From Parachlamydiaceae bacterium (GTDB taxonomy: Bacteria; Chlamydiota; Chlamydiia; Chlamydiales; Parachlamydiaceae): a stretch of 24,475 bases of DNA. The position numbers and the translations under genes are program-made. Positions within the stretch are counted from its first letter, which is position 1. Each line of letters opens with the position of its first letter. Shown here in pieces: positions 15,438-23,574 of this stretch. The DNA is taken from the NCBI GenBank assembly GCA_013698165.1, contig JACCVN010000099.1:1-24475 (forward strand), in the 5' to 3' direction. Below the pieces are notes generated by a model. That model made no database searches and was not told the DNA's origin. It saw only the letters and a program-made list of their open reading frames with translations.

Positions 15438-16613
15438 ATGAACGATGATTTTCTTCCTTATGCCAGACAGTCGATTAATGCTGACGATACCGCCGCTGTT
15501 GCAGCAGCTCTAAATTCGGAATTTATTACGCGAGGGCCACTGGTTGAAGAATTTGAAATGGCCTTTGCCAACTACTGTGACGCAAAGTTTGCTGTCGCTT
15601 TTAGCAATGCATCAACAGCCCTGTTAGCTTGTTGTCAAGCTGCAGAGGTCAATCAATTTGATCGTTTGATCACGACTCCAAATACATTTGTCTCTACCGC
15701 TGGCGCAGCAATACATTGCGGGGCAACTCCGGTTTTTGTCGATATCAAAAGAGATACGGGAAATCTAAACCTTGAGCATCTTGCATACACTTTAGAGAGG
15801 CCTCGCAGTCAGGGAAGATCAATCATCATGCCTGTCCATTTTTCAGGGATAGCTGTGGATATGGCAAAGCTTGATAGCCTTATCACAGAGCCTGATGCTG
15901 TGGTCATTGAAGATGCTGCGCATGCTATCGGCTCGCATTACAGTGATGGTCAAAAGGTGGGAAGTTGTGCATGGAGTCAAATGACAGTATTTAGCTTTCA
16001 TCCGGCAAAAACCATGACGACCGGTGAAGGGGGCATGGTTACAACTAATGACTCTGAGCTTTATCATCGACTAAAATTGGTCCGCAATAATGGTATAGAA
16101 AGGGAGCATCGTCGGTTAGAAAGAGATCCAATGCCTTGGTACTATGAAGTCAAATTTCTTAGTAATAATTTCAATTTTACTGAATTTCAAGCGGCCTTAG
16201 GGATCAGCCAAATGAATCGATTAAACGAATTCATTGAAAAGCGGCGTCAATTGGTAAAAGCCTACCGACAAAGACTTTCCGGCCGTCAATCAATTCGCCT
16301 ATTTACCGATGAACATGATTCTGTTACCGGCTTTCATCTCTTTGTTGTTCAAATTGATTTCCAGGCTTGTAAAACTACACGGGAAAAAGTGATGCTGGCG
16401 CTTAGAGATAAGAATATTGGCAGCCAAGTGCATTATATCCCTCTTTATCAGCACCCTTATTTTGAAAAAACATGCGGCAAAATTAGTGAATTTTTTCCTG
16501 AGACAGAAAAATATTACTCCGAAGCCCTTTCTCTGCCGTTGTATTATGATTTAAGCATCGATCAAGTAGATTATATCGTGAGACAGTTGCTGAAGGTGTT
16601 AAAGCTTTATTGA
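15438..16613 (+). CDS. pseC: PseC-like nucleotide-sugar aminotransferase
   Basis: This 391-aa PLP enzyme belongs to the DegT/DnrJ/EryC1/StrS family. It shows the family start FLPYARQSINADD, the substrate-phosphate region AFSNASTALLA, PVHFSG, the cofactor aspartate in VIEDAAHAIGS, and the Schiff-base Lys191 in SFHPAKTMTTGEGG. The layout most resembles PseC, which makes UDP-4-amino-4,6-dideoxy-beta-L-AltNAc in pseudaminic acid synthesis; related 4-aminotransferases for other deoxyaminosugars cannot be excluded. No other sugar gene is adjacent, so the pathway is not supported by context. The ATG has a weak GGAA site. It converges with the TPR gene downstream. Confidence 0.8.
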   Translation: MNDDFLPYARQSINADDTAAVAAALNSEFITRGPLVEEFEMAFANYCDAKFAVAFSNASTALLACCQAAEVNQFDRLITTPNTFVSTAGAAIHCGATPVFVDIKRDTGNLNLEHLAYTLERPRSQGRSIIMPVHFSGIAVDMAKLDSLITEPDAVVIEDAAHAIGSHYSDGQKVGSCAWSQMTVFSFHPAKTMTTGEGGMVTTNDSELYHRLKLVRNNGIEREHRRLERDPMPWYYEVKFLSNNFNFTEFQAALGISQMNRLNEFIEKRRQLVKAYRQRLSGRQSIRLFTDEHDSVTGFHLFVVQIDFQACKTTREKVMLALRDKNIGSQVHYIPLYQHPYFEKTCGKISEFFPETEKYYSEALSLPLYYDLSIDQVDYIVRQLLKVLKLY

Positions 16614-16648
16614 TGAATTCTGTTTAAAAAAATAGAAAATAAGTTGTT

Positions 16649-16666
16649 TTGCTTACCCGTAAGCAA
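16649..16666 (-). terminator. Hairpin over the TPR gene stop codon
   Basis: TTGCTTAC and GTAAGCAA pair around CC, spanning the TAA at 16653-16655. On the reverse strand AAAACAAC follows and the T-run comes only about 15 bases later, so it is a poor intrinsic terminator but may protect the 3' end. Confidence 0.3.
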
Positions 16667-17048
16667 GTAAAAGAGCTTTTGCGACATTAGAAACATAAAT
16701 GCTGGGCTCATTTTTGAGGATATTTGCCAGCTTTAGAGCTTCATCTTTGCGCCCTAGCATAAACAGAGCTTTACACATATTTAATAGTGTAGGAGCGTGA
16801 TCCGCTTCGATTTTCAAAGCCTTGTCAAACAATTTCATGGCTTTAGCAGGTTGATTAATCTCGAGATAAAGAGCGCCAAGAGTTTGAGCATCGTAAGCAT
16901 TATCTGCTTCTAAGACGTTTAACGCTTCGTAAAAGGCAATTCCAATATCGTATTTTCCTTGCCGGATGTAGGCATAGCCAATATAGCGCAAATCTTCAAG
17001 CTGCTCATCGGTCCAGTTTAATGTTTTAAGCCAATTGATTTTTGACAT
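16653..17048 (-). CDS. SycD/LcrH-like TPR chaperone
   Basis: The 131-aa protein consists of about three tetratricopeptide repeats (helical pairs such as YIGYAYIRQGKYDIGIAFYEAL, LGALYLEINQPAKAMKLFDKAL and LLNMCKALFMLGRKDEALKL). This size and pattern fit class II type III secretion chaperones of the SycD/LcrH kind. It matches in place and size the small TPR gene next to the mraW (rsmH) region of Chlamydia (CT274 as I recall). Its AAGGGTAA site lies at the end of the upstream gene, with 2 bases between that gene's stop and this ATG, so the two are translationally coupled. The cargo is unknown. Confidence 0.82.
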   Translation of the reverse strand: MSKINWLKTLNWTDEQLEDLRYIGYAYIRQGKYDIGIAFYEALNVLEADNAYDAQTLGALYLEINQPAKAMKLFDKALKIEADHAPTLLNMCKALFMLGRKDEALKLANILKNEPSIYVSNVAKALLLAYG

Positions 17049-17050
17049 GA

Positions 17051-17500
17051 TTACCCTTGTAAAAGCTGTCCGACGCGACCAACAATATGAGAAAGCCAGC
17101 GATTGATTTTAGCGATTTGTTCAAAACAAGCAGTTAGCGATTGCTTTTCTCTTTCTTCCTCGGGAGTGCGACATTCCATAGAGGCGACGGCTTGTTCGTT
17201 TTTTTCCTGTTCATCTTGATCGCCTAAGCTTGGGAGGATGCGGGCAAACCCAAAGGGAGACCGTCTTTTTCTTCGGAAAGCTGTAGGAGGGAAAAAGTAA
17301 GCCCATGGGGTCAATATTGGAACGACGCCTAATAACAGGTCGATCTCGGTAGGCTTGGGGAAGCTATCCATCACCAAAATTTGAGGTGGAATGCTGCCGG
17401 CCTGATCTAAGCGAAACTGCTGATTGGTTTGCTCAATCATGCGTGTTCGCAAAGCATATAAATTATAAATGCTTAAATCTAAGTTGTCTATGGTTGCCAT
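17051..17500 (-). CDS. Conserved chlamydial hypothetical protein
   Basis: The 149-aa protein has no recognised domain. It shows a central hydrophobic, proline-rich stretch (LLLGVVPILTPWAYFFPP), a basic patch (FRRKRRS), an acidic Gln/Glu-rich segment and a C-terminal amphipathic helix (FEQIAKINRWLSHIVGRVG). Position and partner match the gene beside the small TPR chaperone in Chlamydia (CT273 as I recall), so it may be the partner or client of that chaperone. The ATG has a perfect AAGGAGG site. It is the first gene of a two-gene operon divergent from rsmH. Confidence 0.75.
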   Translation of the reverse strand: MATIDNLDLSIYNLYALRTRMIEQTNQQFRLDQAGSIPPQILVMDSFPKPTEIDLLLGVVPILTPWAYFFPPTAFRRKRRSPFGFARILPSLGDQDEQEKNEQAVASMECRTPEEEREKQSLTACFEQIAKINRWLSHIVGRVGQLLQG

Positions 17501-17557
17501 AGTTCCCTCCTTACCACTAGGTTACCCTAAAGTTTAAGAGTGAGTTCAAAAAAATAA

Positions 17558-17572
17558 AAGGAATAATTCCTT
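17558..17572. promoter_or_regulatory. Palindrome in the divergent rsmH region
   Basis: AAGGAATAATTCCTT is a perfect dyad with a single central base, between the reverse-strand chaperone operon and rsmH. Its short spacing suits a protein-binding operator better than an RNA hairpin. I see no consensus promoter beside it; the rest of 17501-17704 is AT-rich with only weak -10-like boxes such as TATACT at 17631. Confidence 0.3.
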
Positions 17573-17704
17573 ATACCTTACCTTTCATTCTAACAATAAT
17601 ATTTTTAAAAGTATATTGAAAAGAAAAGTGTATACTATTTTATTAATATTCACTACAGTTTAGGCAGTAAATATACACAGCTCCTATCGAATTCGAGATA
17701 ATTT

Positions 17705-18658
17705 ATGACCCAGCAACATCTTTCTGTACTTCAACGCGAAGTATTGCATTATTTTTCAGATTCTCTATGTAAAATTTTTGTCGATGGGACTTTGGGTGCA
17801 GGTGGCCATAGCAAAGCAATGCTTGAAGCACATCCGGAAATTGAAAAGCTTGTTGGAATCGATCAGGATCCATTAGCACTCGAAATTGCAAGAGAAAGGC
17901 TAAAACCATGGGAAGATAAAGTCCAACTAATCCGCGGTAATTTTGCTTCTATAAAAACACTTCTTAATAGACATGGAATCAAAACTATCAATGGTTTGCT
18001 TTTAGATATTGGCGTTTCTTCCATGCAACTTGATCGTCCGGAAAAAGGTTTTAGCTTTATGCGTGACGGCCCTCTCGATATGCGCATGGATCCTGATCAA
18101 CCTCTAACCGCTGCCGAAATAGTCAATACATGGTCAGAAAGAGATTTAGGTGTTATTTTAAGAGATTATGGAGAAGAAAAACAGTGGCGCGCCCTGGCAA
18201 GGGCGCTTGTCGAAGCACGTCAAAACTTCCAGATAACAACTACAATGCAGCTGTCTGAAGTTCTAATGCCTCTTTTGGGATGGCGAAAAGGGAAAGGCCT
18301 GCACCCATTGACCCTAGTATTTCAAGCGCTGCGCATATGCGTAAATGATGAATTAGGGGTGCTGGCAAAGATCCTTCCCGATGCACTTGATTTATTGGCT
18401 CCGGGGGGGAGGTTGGCAATTATCAGCTTCCATAGTCTCGAAGACCGGATTGTTAAAAATGCTTTCCGCGATGCCGCTAGCGATAAGGAAGATTATGATC
18501 ATGGTCTTGAGGGCCTTTTTATTGATAAAGTACCCCTCGTAAAAGTGCTGACGCGCAAGCCGGCCATTGCTATGGAGGATGAAATTATGCAAAATCCCAG
18601 AAGCCGAAGTGCTAAACTAAGAGTTGTCGAAAAATTAGAAGTCAAAGGAGTAAAGTAA
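17705..18658 (+). CDS. rsmH: 16S rRNA (cytosine-N4)-methyltransferase RsmH
   Basis: RsmH (MraW) uses SAM to methylate N4 of C1402 in the 16S rRNA P-site. The 317-aa protein has the SAM loop DGTLGAGGHS (27-36), the acidic strand end GIDQDPLAL, GLLLDIGVSSMQLD, the family block FSFMRDGPLDMRMD, HPLTLVFQALRI, ISFHSLEDRIVK and the C-terminal NPRSRSAKLRVVE. It opens the dcw-type cluster, as in most bacteria. It is separated from ftsL by 27 bp, which includes a weak AT-rich dyad (about 18652-18671). Confidence 0.97.
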   Translation: MTQQHLSVLQREVLHYFSDSLCKIFVDGTLGAGGHSKAMLEAHPEIEKLVGIDQDPLALEIARERLKPWEDKVQLIRGNFASIKTLLNRHGIKTINGLLLDIGVSSMQLDRPEKGFSFMRDGPLDMRMDPDQPLTAAEIVNTWSERDLGVILRDYGEEKQWRALARALVEARQNFQITTTMQLSEVLMPLLGWRKGKGLHPLTLVFQALRICVNDELGVLAKILPDALDLLAPGGRLAIISFHSLEDRIVKNAFRDAASDKEDYDHGLEGLFIDKVPLVKVLTRKPAIAMEDEIMQNPRSRSAKLRVVEKLEVKGVK

Positions 18659-18685
18659 AGTATTTTACTTTTCATATGAGGATCT

Positions 18686-19021
18686 ATGAAATCATATTGG
18701 AAGCTATCAATACGCCTCTTATTTTGCATTGTCATTGCGGGTTTTGTTTTATATTTTTATATCGAAAACCAGAATGAGCTGACATTGCTGCGATTGGCTA
18801 TTCCTGTAGAAGTCAAAGCGTTGAAAGTTATCCAAGAACAGAATGTGCGTCTAAAGTACCTCATTGATTGTTTTGAAACCCCCACACATCTTATGGAGCT
18901 GGCTCAAAAACCTGAATATGCGCATTTAAAACATCCGTATACTAAAGATGTCATTAAGCTGCCTGGAAGGCTTCCGCTGACTTGCATTGAGTGCGATGAA
19001 TTTTCAGACAGGGAAAGGTAA
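18686..19021 (+). CDS. ftsL: FtsL-like cell division protein
   Basis: The 111-aa bitopic membrane protein has a short cytoplasmic N-terminus, one transmembrane helix (about residues 8-27), and a periplasmic helical segment (about 40-65) that could form the FtsL coiled coil, followed by a short tail. FtsL proteins diverge strongly in sequence; the assignment rests on topology, size and position between rsmH and ftsI, which is where chlamydial FtsL lies. A GAGG site lies a few bases before the ATG. The end is 7 bp before the preferred ftsI start. Confidence 0.82.
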   Translation: MKSYWKLSIRLLFCIVIAGFVLYFYIENQNELTLLRLAIPVEVKALKVIQEQNVRLKYLIDCFETPTHLMELAQKPEYAHLKHPYTKDVIKLPGRLPLTCIECDEFSDRER

Positions 19022-19028
19022 CTTTTCT

Positions 19029-21035
19029 ATGTCTCGTGCCATTAAGGACCCTATTAATCGCGCTGATTGCTTTAGGCTTTTATGCTTACTAGTACTTTTA
19101 ATTGCCTTATTTTCTCTGGTGCTTTTCAGCTTCTACCGTTTACAGATTATAGAAGTTGATAAATGGCGGGTGGAAGCGAATCGGCAGCATTATTTTTCAA
19201 TTAAAGAACCTTTTATTCGTGGTTCGTTTATCTCTAACAATTCAATAAAAAAAAATCATCCTGAAAAAGAGCAGAAATTTGTCGTCGATATCGAAAAATT
19301 TCATTTACACATCGATCCCCAGTCCATTCCGGAAGAGCATCAAGCGGCTGTTGCTAAAGAATTGACCGCACAGCTATTCCTTGATGACTTTGAGGAGTCA
19401 AAACTGCAAAAGCAACTTGTTCGTAAAAGCCGCAATCGTAAACTTTTTTCCTGGTTGGATAAGGGACAGCGCGATCAAATCTTAAGCTGGTGGCAGCCCT
19501 TTGCTAAAAAACAGGGTATTGCCCGCAATGCACTATTTTTTGTTGTGGATTATCAGCGTTCTTACCCCTTTAACAAGCTTTTAGGCCAACTGTTGCATAC
19601 GACCCAAGCGCAAAAGGACGAATCTCAGCAGTCGACACCCACAGGTGGGCTAGAGCTGCAATTTGATTCCTATCTCAAGGGTAGTCAAGGCAAAAGGCAA
19701 TTAATGCGGTCACCCAAGAATTCCTTTGAAAGCGGAGAGATAGTTCAATTTCCATCTCACGGTGCGGATGTCTATCTTACAATAAATCATTACTTGCAGA
19801 CAATTGTTGAAGAGGAACTGGAAAAAGGAGTGGGAAAATGCCGCGCAAAGGGCGGTTGGGCTGTCATGATGGCTCCCAGAACAGGGGAAATTTTAGCTAT
19901 CGCCCAGTATCCTTTTTTCTATCCTGCGGATTATCAGCAATCTTTTAAGACTCTCGCCGGCATCGAAAATACCCACCTCAAAGCTGTCAATTACGCTTAT
20001 GAGCCGGGTTCAGTAATCAAAGCGATTACCCTTTATGCTGCTCTAGAGGCAAACGAAGTTCTTTTAAGTAGAGGTGAAAAACCTCTTTTTAATCCAGACG
20101 AGATCATTTCCACTGCTAACGGCAAATTTGTCGGCCGGTCAAAGCCATTAAAAGATACCTCATTTCATCAAAATATGAACATGGCGATAGCAATACAAAA
20201 ATCCGGAAATATCTATATGGCAAAATTAGCGGAAAAAATTGTCGCCCGCCTGGGGGCTCAATGGTATCGCGATCTGCTTAATGAAACATTTGGATTAGGG
20301 AAAAAAACAGGCATTGAATTTCCTTCAGAAGCCACTGGAATGATCCCCAAAATAGGCAAACGCTATAAAAGCGGCGCATTAGAGTGGTCTGCGGGAACTC
20401 CACTGACCCTATCGATAGGATATAACCTTCAGGTCAATACCATCCAATTAATTAGCGCCTACGCAATGTTCGCAAATGGTGGGTATGCAGTAAAACCAAC
20501 GTTGGTGCGCCAGATTGTGAAAGCTAACTCGGTAAGGTCTGTCCTGCTCGACAACACTTCTCGTTGGAAAGATTTTCCTTTAATGTTAAAGCCTAACCTT
20601 GTCAAACAAGTTGTCCAGGCGATGAAGTATACAACTAAACCCGGGGGAACAGGGTCGAGAGGGGAAGTTAATGGTTATACTGAAGCAGGAAAAACCAGCA
20701 CTTCAAAAAAAATTGCAAATGGTGTCTATTCCGAAAGCCTCTATCGCACGTCCTTTATTGGATTTACTCCCCTAGAAGATCCTGCATTTGTCCTCTACGT
20801 CATCATTGATGAACCTGAGTACGGATTTAAGCCAGGACTCGGTAAAATGCATCATGGGGGCATCACCGCAGCGCCGATATTTAAACAAATTGCTAAAAGG
20901 TCTTTGGAATATTTAGGGGTTGCTCCCGATGACCCATATGGGTATCCTAATGGTGATCCACGAAGTGATCCAGAGAAAGCGGATTGGGTCCCGGAAACTA
21001 AAAAGCTCCTAGAGCTCTATAAAAAATGGAATTAA
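19029..21035 (+). CDS. ftsI: Septal transpeptidase FtsI / PBP3
   Basis: This class B penicillin-binding protein cross-links septal peptidoglycan. It is 668 aa, with one N-terminal membrane helix (about 15-36), a dimerisation/pedestal region, and the transpeptidase domain: SxxK as S328-V-I-K331 in EPGSVIKA, SGN at 392-394, and the third motif as K555-T-S-T in AGKTSTSKK. The usual third motif is KTG, so glycine is replaced by serine. ATG 19029 has AAAGG about 10 bases upstream; an alternative start at 18987 would overlap ftsL by 35 bp. The C-terminal tail (about 30 residues with DDPYGYPNGDPRSDP) is unusual. It is followed by murE after 31 bp. Confidence 0.95.
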   Translation: MSRAIKDPINRADCFRLLCLLVLLIALFSLVLFSFYRLQIIEVDKWRVEANRQHYFSIKEPFIRGSFISNNSIKKNHPEKEQKFVVDIEKFHLHIDPQSIPEEHQAAVAKELTAQLFLDDFEESKLQKQLVRKSRNRKLFSWLDKGQRDQILSWWQPFAKKQGIARNALFFVVDYQRSYPFNKLLGQLLHTTQAQKDESQQSTPTGGLELQFDSYLKGSQGKRQLMRSPKNSFESGEIVQFPSHGADVYLTINHYLQTIVEEELEKGVGKCRAKGGWAVMMAPRTGEILAIAQYPFFYPADYQQSFKTLAGIENTHLKAVNYAYEPGSVIKAITLYAALEANEVLLSRGEKPLFNPDEIISTANGKFVGRSKPLKDTSFHQNMNMAIAIQKSGNIYMAKLAEKIVARLGAQWYRDLLNETFGLGKKTGIEFPSEATGMIPKIGKRYKSGALEWSAGTPLTLSIGYNLQVNTIQLISAYAMFANGGYAVKPTLVRQIVKANSVRSVLLDNTSRWKDFPLMLKPNLVKQVVQAMKYTTKPGGTGSRGEVNGYTEAGKTSTSKKIANGVYSESLYRTSFIGFTPLEDPAFVLYVIIDEPEYGFKPGLGKMHHGGITAAPIFKQIAKRSLEYLGVAPDDPYGYPNGDPRSDPEKADWVPETKKLLELYKKWN

Positions 21036-21066
21036 GGAAGTATAGCTTCCTAAGCGATGTTATGTT

Positions 21067-22554
21067 ATGAAAATAAAAAAACTGTTAAAAGATATTCCTT
21101 CGATTGTTCTTAAAGGTTCTAAAGAAGTCGAGATCAGCGGTATTTGTGCTAATTCGAAGCGAGTAGCCCCCGGGAATTTATTCATAGCCAAAAGGGGGCA
21201 GAAATATGATGGTTCCCAATATATTTCAGATGCTATTGCTGCTGGCGCTCTGGCTATTGCCACCGATATTTTTGACCCCAGCCTAAAGGATATTGCACAG
21301 CTGATCCACCCTAACGTGGCAGAAATAGAAAGTCTGCTTGCCGCTAACTATTACCAACACCCAAGCCAAGAGATGTTTTTGGTGGGCATCACAGGGACTA
21401 ATGGCAAGACGACCACATCGTATTTAGTAAAACGTTTACTTGATGAAATCAATGGCCTTTGTGGGTTGGTAGGAGGGGTCGAGTATATCGTCGGAAATAA
21501 TCGTCATCCGTCGGAATATACGACTCCTGATATCTGCACGAATCAGAAAATGCTTCGGGAAATGTCCCTGCAAGGCTGCAAATCAGCGGTGATGGAAGTT
21601 TCCTCACATGCTTTAGATCAAAAAAGAGTAAGCTTGATCGATTTTGATAGGGCTATATTTACTAATTTAAATTCGGAGCATCTGGATTACCATCTCACCA
21701 TGGAAAATTATGCGGCTGCAAAGCAGAAGCTATTTTTATCTCTTGAAAGTCATCAAAAGAAAATTTATCCAGAAGACACCAAAGCCGCTATCCTGAATAT
21801 TGACGATCCCTGGTTTGCTGAAATGATTAAGGGCTGTCGAGCGAAAATATTTACTTTTGGTTTTAATCCTTCTGCAGATCTTTACGCTTCCGAATTAAAA
21901 CTTTCATCTGACACCAGCCACTTTAAACTCCACTTTCAACAGCAATCCATCTATTGTTCCTTACCGCTAATTGGACGTCATAATGTTTATAACTATATGG
22001 CAGCAATAGCCGTTGGTTTAACCTTAAATCAATCACTAGAAAAATGTGTTCAGATTCTCCAATCTGTCAATTGCATTCAGGGAAGACTTGAGAAAGTTAC
22101 AAATTCTTTAGGACTGAATATCTATGTTGACTTTGCTCACAAAACTGACGCTCTTTTGAACGTGTTGACTTGTCTGCAGGAACTGAAAAAAGGGCGCATT
22201 ATTACTGTTTTTGGCTGTGGTGGAGATCGTGATAGAACTAAGCGTAAGCATATGGCTAAAGTCTCAGAGCAACTCTCTGATTTTACCTTTGTAACCTCTG
22301 ATAATCCCCGATTTGAAGTCCCGGAACTCATTTGTCAAGAAATTGCTGAAGGCTTTTCTAATCAAAAATGTTATTGTATTCAAGTAGATAGAGAAAAAGC
22401 CATTCGGATGGCTTTAGAGCTAGCTTCAAAGGATGATATTGTACTCATTGCCGGTAAAGGTCATGAGGCCTATCAAATTTTTGCACATAAAACTATTGAA
22501 TTTGATGACCGTAAGGTGGCATCAGAGGTCTGTCAAAGCCTTCATCGGAAATGA
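21067..22554 (+). CDS. murE: UDP-MurNAc-tripeptide ligase MurE
   Basis: MurE adds the third residue to UDP-MurNAc-L-Ala-D-Glu with ATP in the cytoplasm. The 495-aa protein shows the ATP loop GITGTNGKTTT (K114), TTPDICTN, MEVSSHALDQ, the region of the carbamylated lysine (NYAAAKQKLF), FGCGGDRDRTKR, and D412-N-P-R415, the motif that selects meso-diaminopimelate. A short dyad GGAAG/CTTCC (21037-21051) sits between ftsI and murE and may hide the only purine-rich site, so initiation could be coupled to ftsI. It is followed by amiA after 4 bp. Confidence 0.96.
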   Translation: MKIKKLLKDIPSIVLKGSKEVEISGICANSKRVAPGNLFIAKRGQKYDGSQYISDAIAAGALAIATDIFDPSLKDIAQLIHPNVAEIESLLAANYYQHPSQEMFLVGITGTNGKTTTSYLVKRLLDEINGLCGLVGGVEYIVGNNRHPSEYTTPDICTNQKMLREMSLQGCKSAVMEVSSHALDQKRVSLIDFDRAIFTNLNSEHLDYHLTMENYAAAKQKLFLSLESHQKKIYPEDTKAAILNIDDPWFAEMIKGCRAKIFTFGFNPSADLYASELKLSSDTSHFKLHFQQQSIYCSLPLIGRHNVYNYMAAIAVGLTLNQSLEKCVQILQSVNCIQGRLEKVTNSLGLNIYVDFAHKTDALLNVLTCLQELKKGRIITVFGCGGDRDRTKRKHMAKVSEQLSDFTFVTSDNPRFEVPELICQEIAEGFSNQKCYCIQVDREKAIRMALELASKDDIVLIAGKGHEAYQIFAHKTIEFDDRKVASEVCQSLHRK

Positions 22555-22558
22555 TATA

Positions 22559-23302
22559 ATGAAATGGTCGAAATTTGCATTATTGCTTGTACTGCTTTTA
22601 ATCAATAGCTGTACTCATTCAACTGCCTCTTTGCAAAAGATCGAAGAGATGTCTATTCCAATCGAAAGGGTCAATAACAATGTAGTCGCTCTAGCTGAAC
22701 CTAGGCTCTTCCCTATAAGCAAAAAGTTAATTGTTATTGATGCCGGTCATGGTGGAGAAGATTTTGGCACTCAATCCCCCTTTAAGCCTGTGATTAAAGA
22801 AAAAAATCTGAATTTAGTCGCTGCAAATTTTCTACAGGGCTATTTACAGCAGATGGGGTTCATGACTGCCATGACACGAAAAGATGATACTTTTGTTTCT
22901 TTAGATGGAAGGGCGGAATTTGCCAATGAGCTGAAGCCGGCACTTTTTGTCAGTGTACATTTTAATTCTGCCCCTGCAGTTAAAGCTGAAGGGGTGGAAG
23001 TGTTTTATTATCGCTCCGAGCAGGACAAGGGCCGCTCTGCAGCTTCTAAAGCGCTGGCGGAAAACATTCTCAATCGCATCATCATCAATACCGATGCCAA
23101 TTCCCGCGGCGTAAAACATGGTGACCTCGCTGTCATTAGAAAAACAAACATGCCTGCAGTCCTTGTCGAAGGAGGATTTTTAACTAATGAATCAGAATAT
23201 CAAAAGTTAAAAGATTCTGCCTATGTCAAAAGATTGATGTGGGGAATCGCGCAGGGGATTCAAAAATTCACGAGCGTTCCTTCACAGAGCGAAATGCTCT
23301 AA
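22559..23302 (+). CDS. amiA: Lipoprotein N-acetylmuramoyl-L-alanine amidase
   Basis: This Amidase_3 zinc enzyme cuts the stem peptide from MurNAc. The N-terminus is a lipoprotein signal with lipobox LINSC (Cys18), so it should be anchored in a membrane facing the periplasm. The metal ligands H64 (DAGHGGED), E81 (KEKN) and H134 (SVHFNS) and catalytic E204 (VEGGF) are present. After SVHFNSAP the chain goes straight to EGVEVFYY, with no room for the autoinhibitory helix of E. coli AmiA/B/C, as reported for chlamydial AmiA. It is 247 aa from ATG 22559, 4 bases past the murE stop; an in-frame ATG at 22433 lies inside murE and would bury the signal peptide. Confidence 0.94.
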   Translation: MKWSKFALLLVLLLINSCTHSTASLQKIEEMSIPIERVNNNVVALAEPRLFPISKKLIVIDAGHGGEDFGTQSPFKPVIKEKNLNLVAANFLQGYLQQMGFMTAMTRKDDTFVSLDGRAEFANELKPALFVSVHFNSAPAVKAEGVEVFYYRSEQDKGRSAASKALAENILNRIIINTDANSRGVKHGDLAVIRKTNMPAVLVEGGFLTNESEYQKLKDSAYVKRLMWGIAQGIQKFTSVPSQSEML

Positions 23303-23316
23303 ATTCATCATAAAGT

Positions 23317-23390
23317 TGTCCTCGGCGCGATTCGAACGCGCGACCTGTTGCTTAGGAGGCAACCGCTCTATCCATCTGAGCTACGAGAAC
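23317..23390 (-). tRNA. tRNA-Arg (anticodon CCT)
   Basis: On the reverse strand acceptor GTTCTCG pairs with CGAGGAC, with discriminator A. The anticodon stem GTTGC/GCAAC encloses CTCCTAA, giving anticodon CCT, which reads the rare Arg codon AGG. T arm GCGCG/CGCGC with loop TTCGAAT. CCA is not encoded. It ends 14 bp after the convergent amiA stop. Confidence 0.95.
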
Positions 23391-23406
23391 TTATGAAAAG
23401 GAAATA

Positions 23407-23437
23407 AAGACTTTTAGGCCAAAAGGAATTGTCTTTA
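23407..23437. repeat. Imperfect dyad upstream of tRNA-Arg
   Basis: AAAGAC and GTCTTT bound a 19-nt interval in the short space upstream of the tRNA-Arg gene. It may be part of the tRNA promoter or leader; no clear -35/-10 pair is visible. Confidence 0.25.
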
Positions 23438-23524
23438 TCCTCCCAGCATAGCTTAAGCAAGACAAAAAGTGAATAGAAATGCTTATGACCCTTACTCGTT
23501 TTGTGCGGTATCTTCTCTGCCCCA

Positions 23525-23572
23525 CTGCGAGACGCAGTAGGCTACATGTAGGCTGCTGCGTCTCGCAGCAGG
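23525..23572. repeat. REPIN: two inverted REP palindromes
   Basis: CTGCGAGACGCAG (23525-23537) and CTGCTGCGTCTCGCAGCAGG (23553-23572) are opposite-orientation copies of the same GC-rich hairpin, separated by about 15 bp containing the palindrome CTACATGTAG. The whole block is almost self-complementary. It ends 3 bp before the RAYT stop. Confidence 0.85.
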
Positions 23573-23574
23573 TG

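Noticed and set aside
17616..17636. TTGAAA with TATACT as an rsmH promoter
   Set aside because: The spacing is only 9 bp; no better -35 is found for that -10.
21062..21070. Two-codon minigene (ATG TTA TGA) overlapping the murE start
   Set aside because: Such a short match is expected by chance and has no ribosome binding site of its own.
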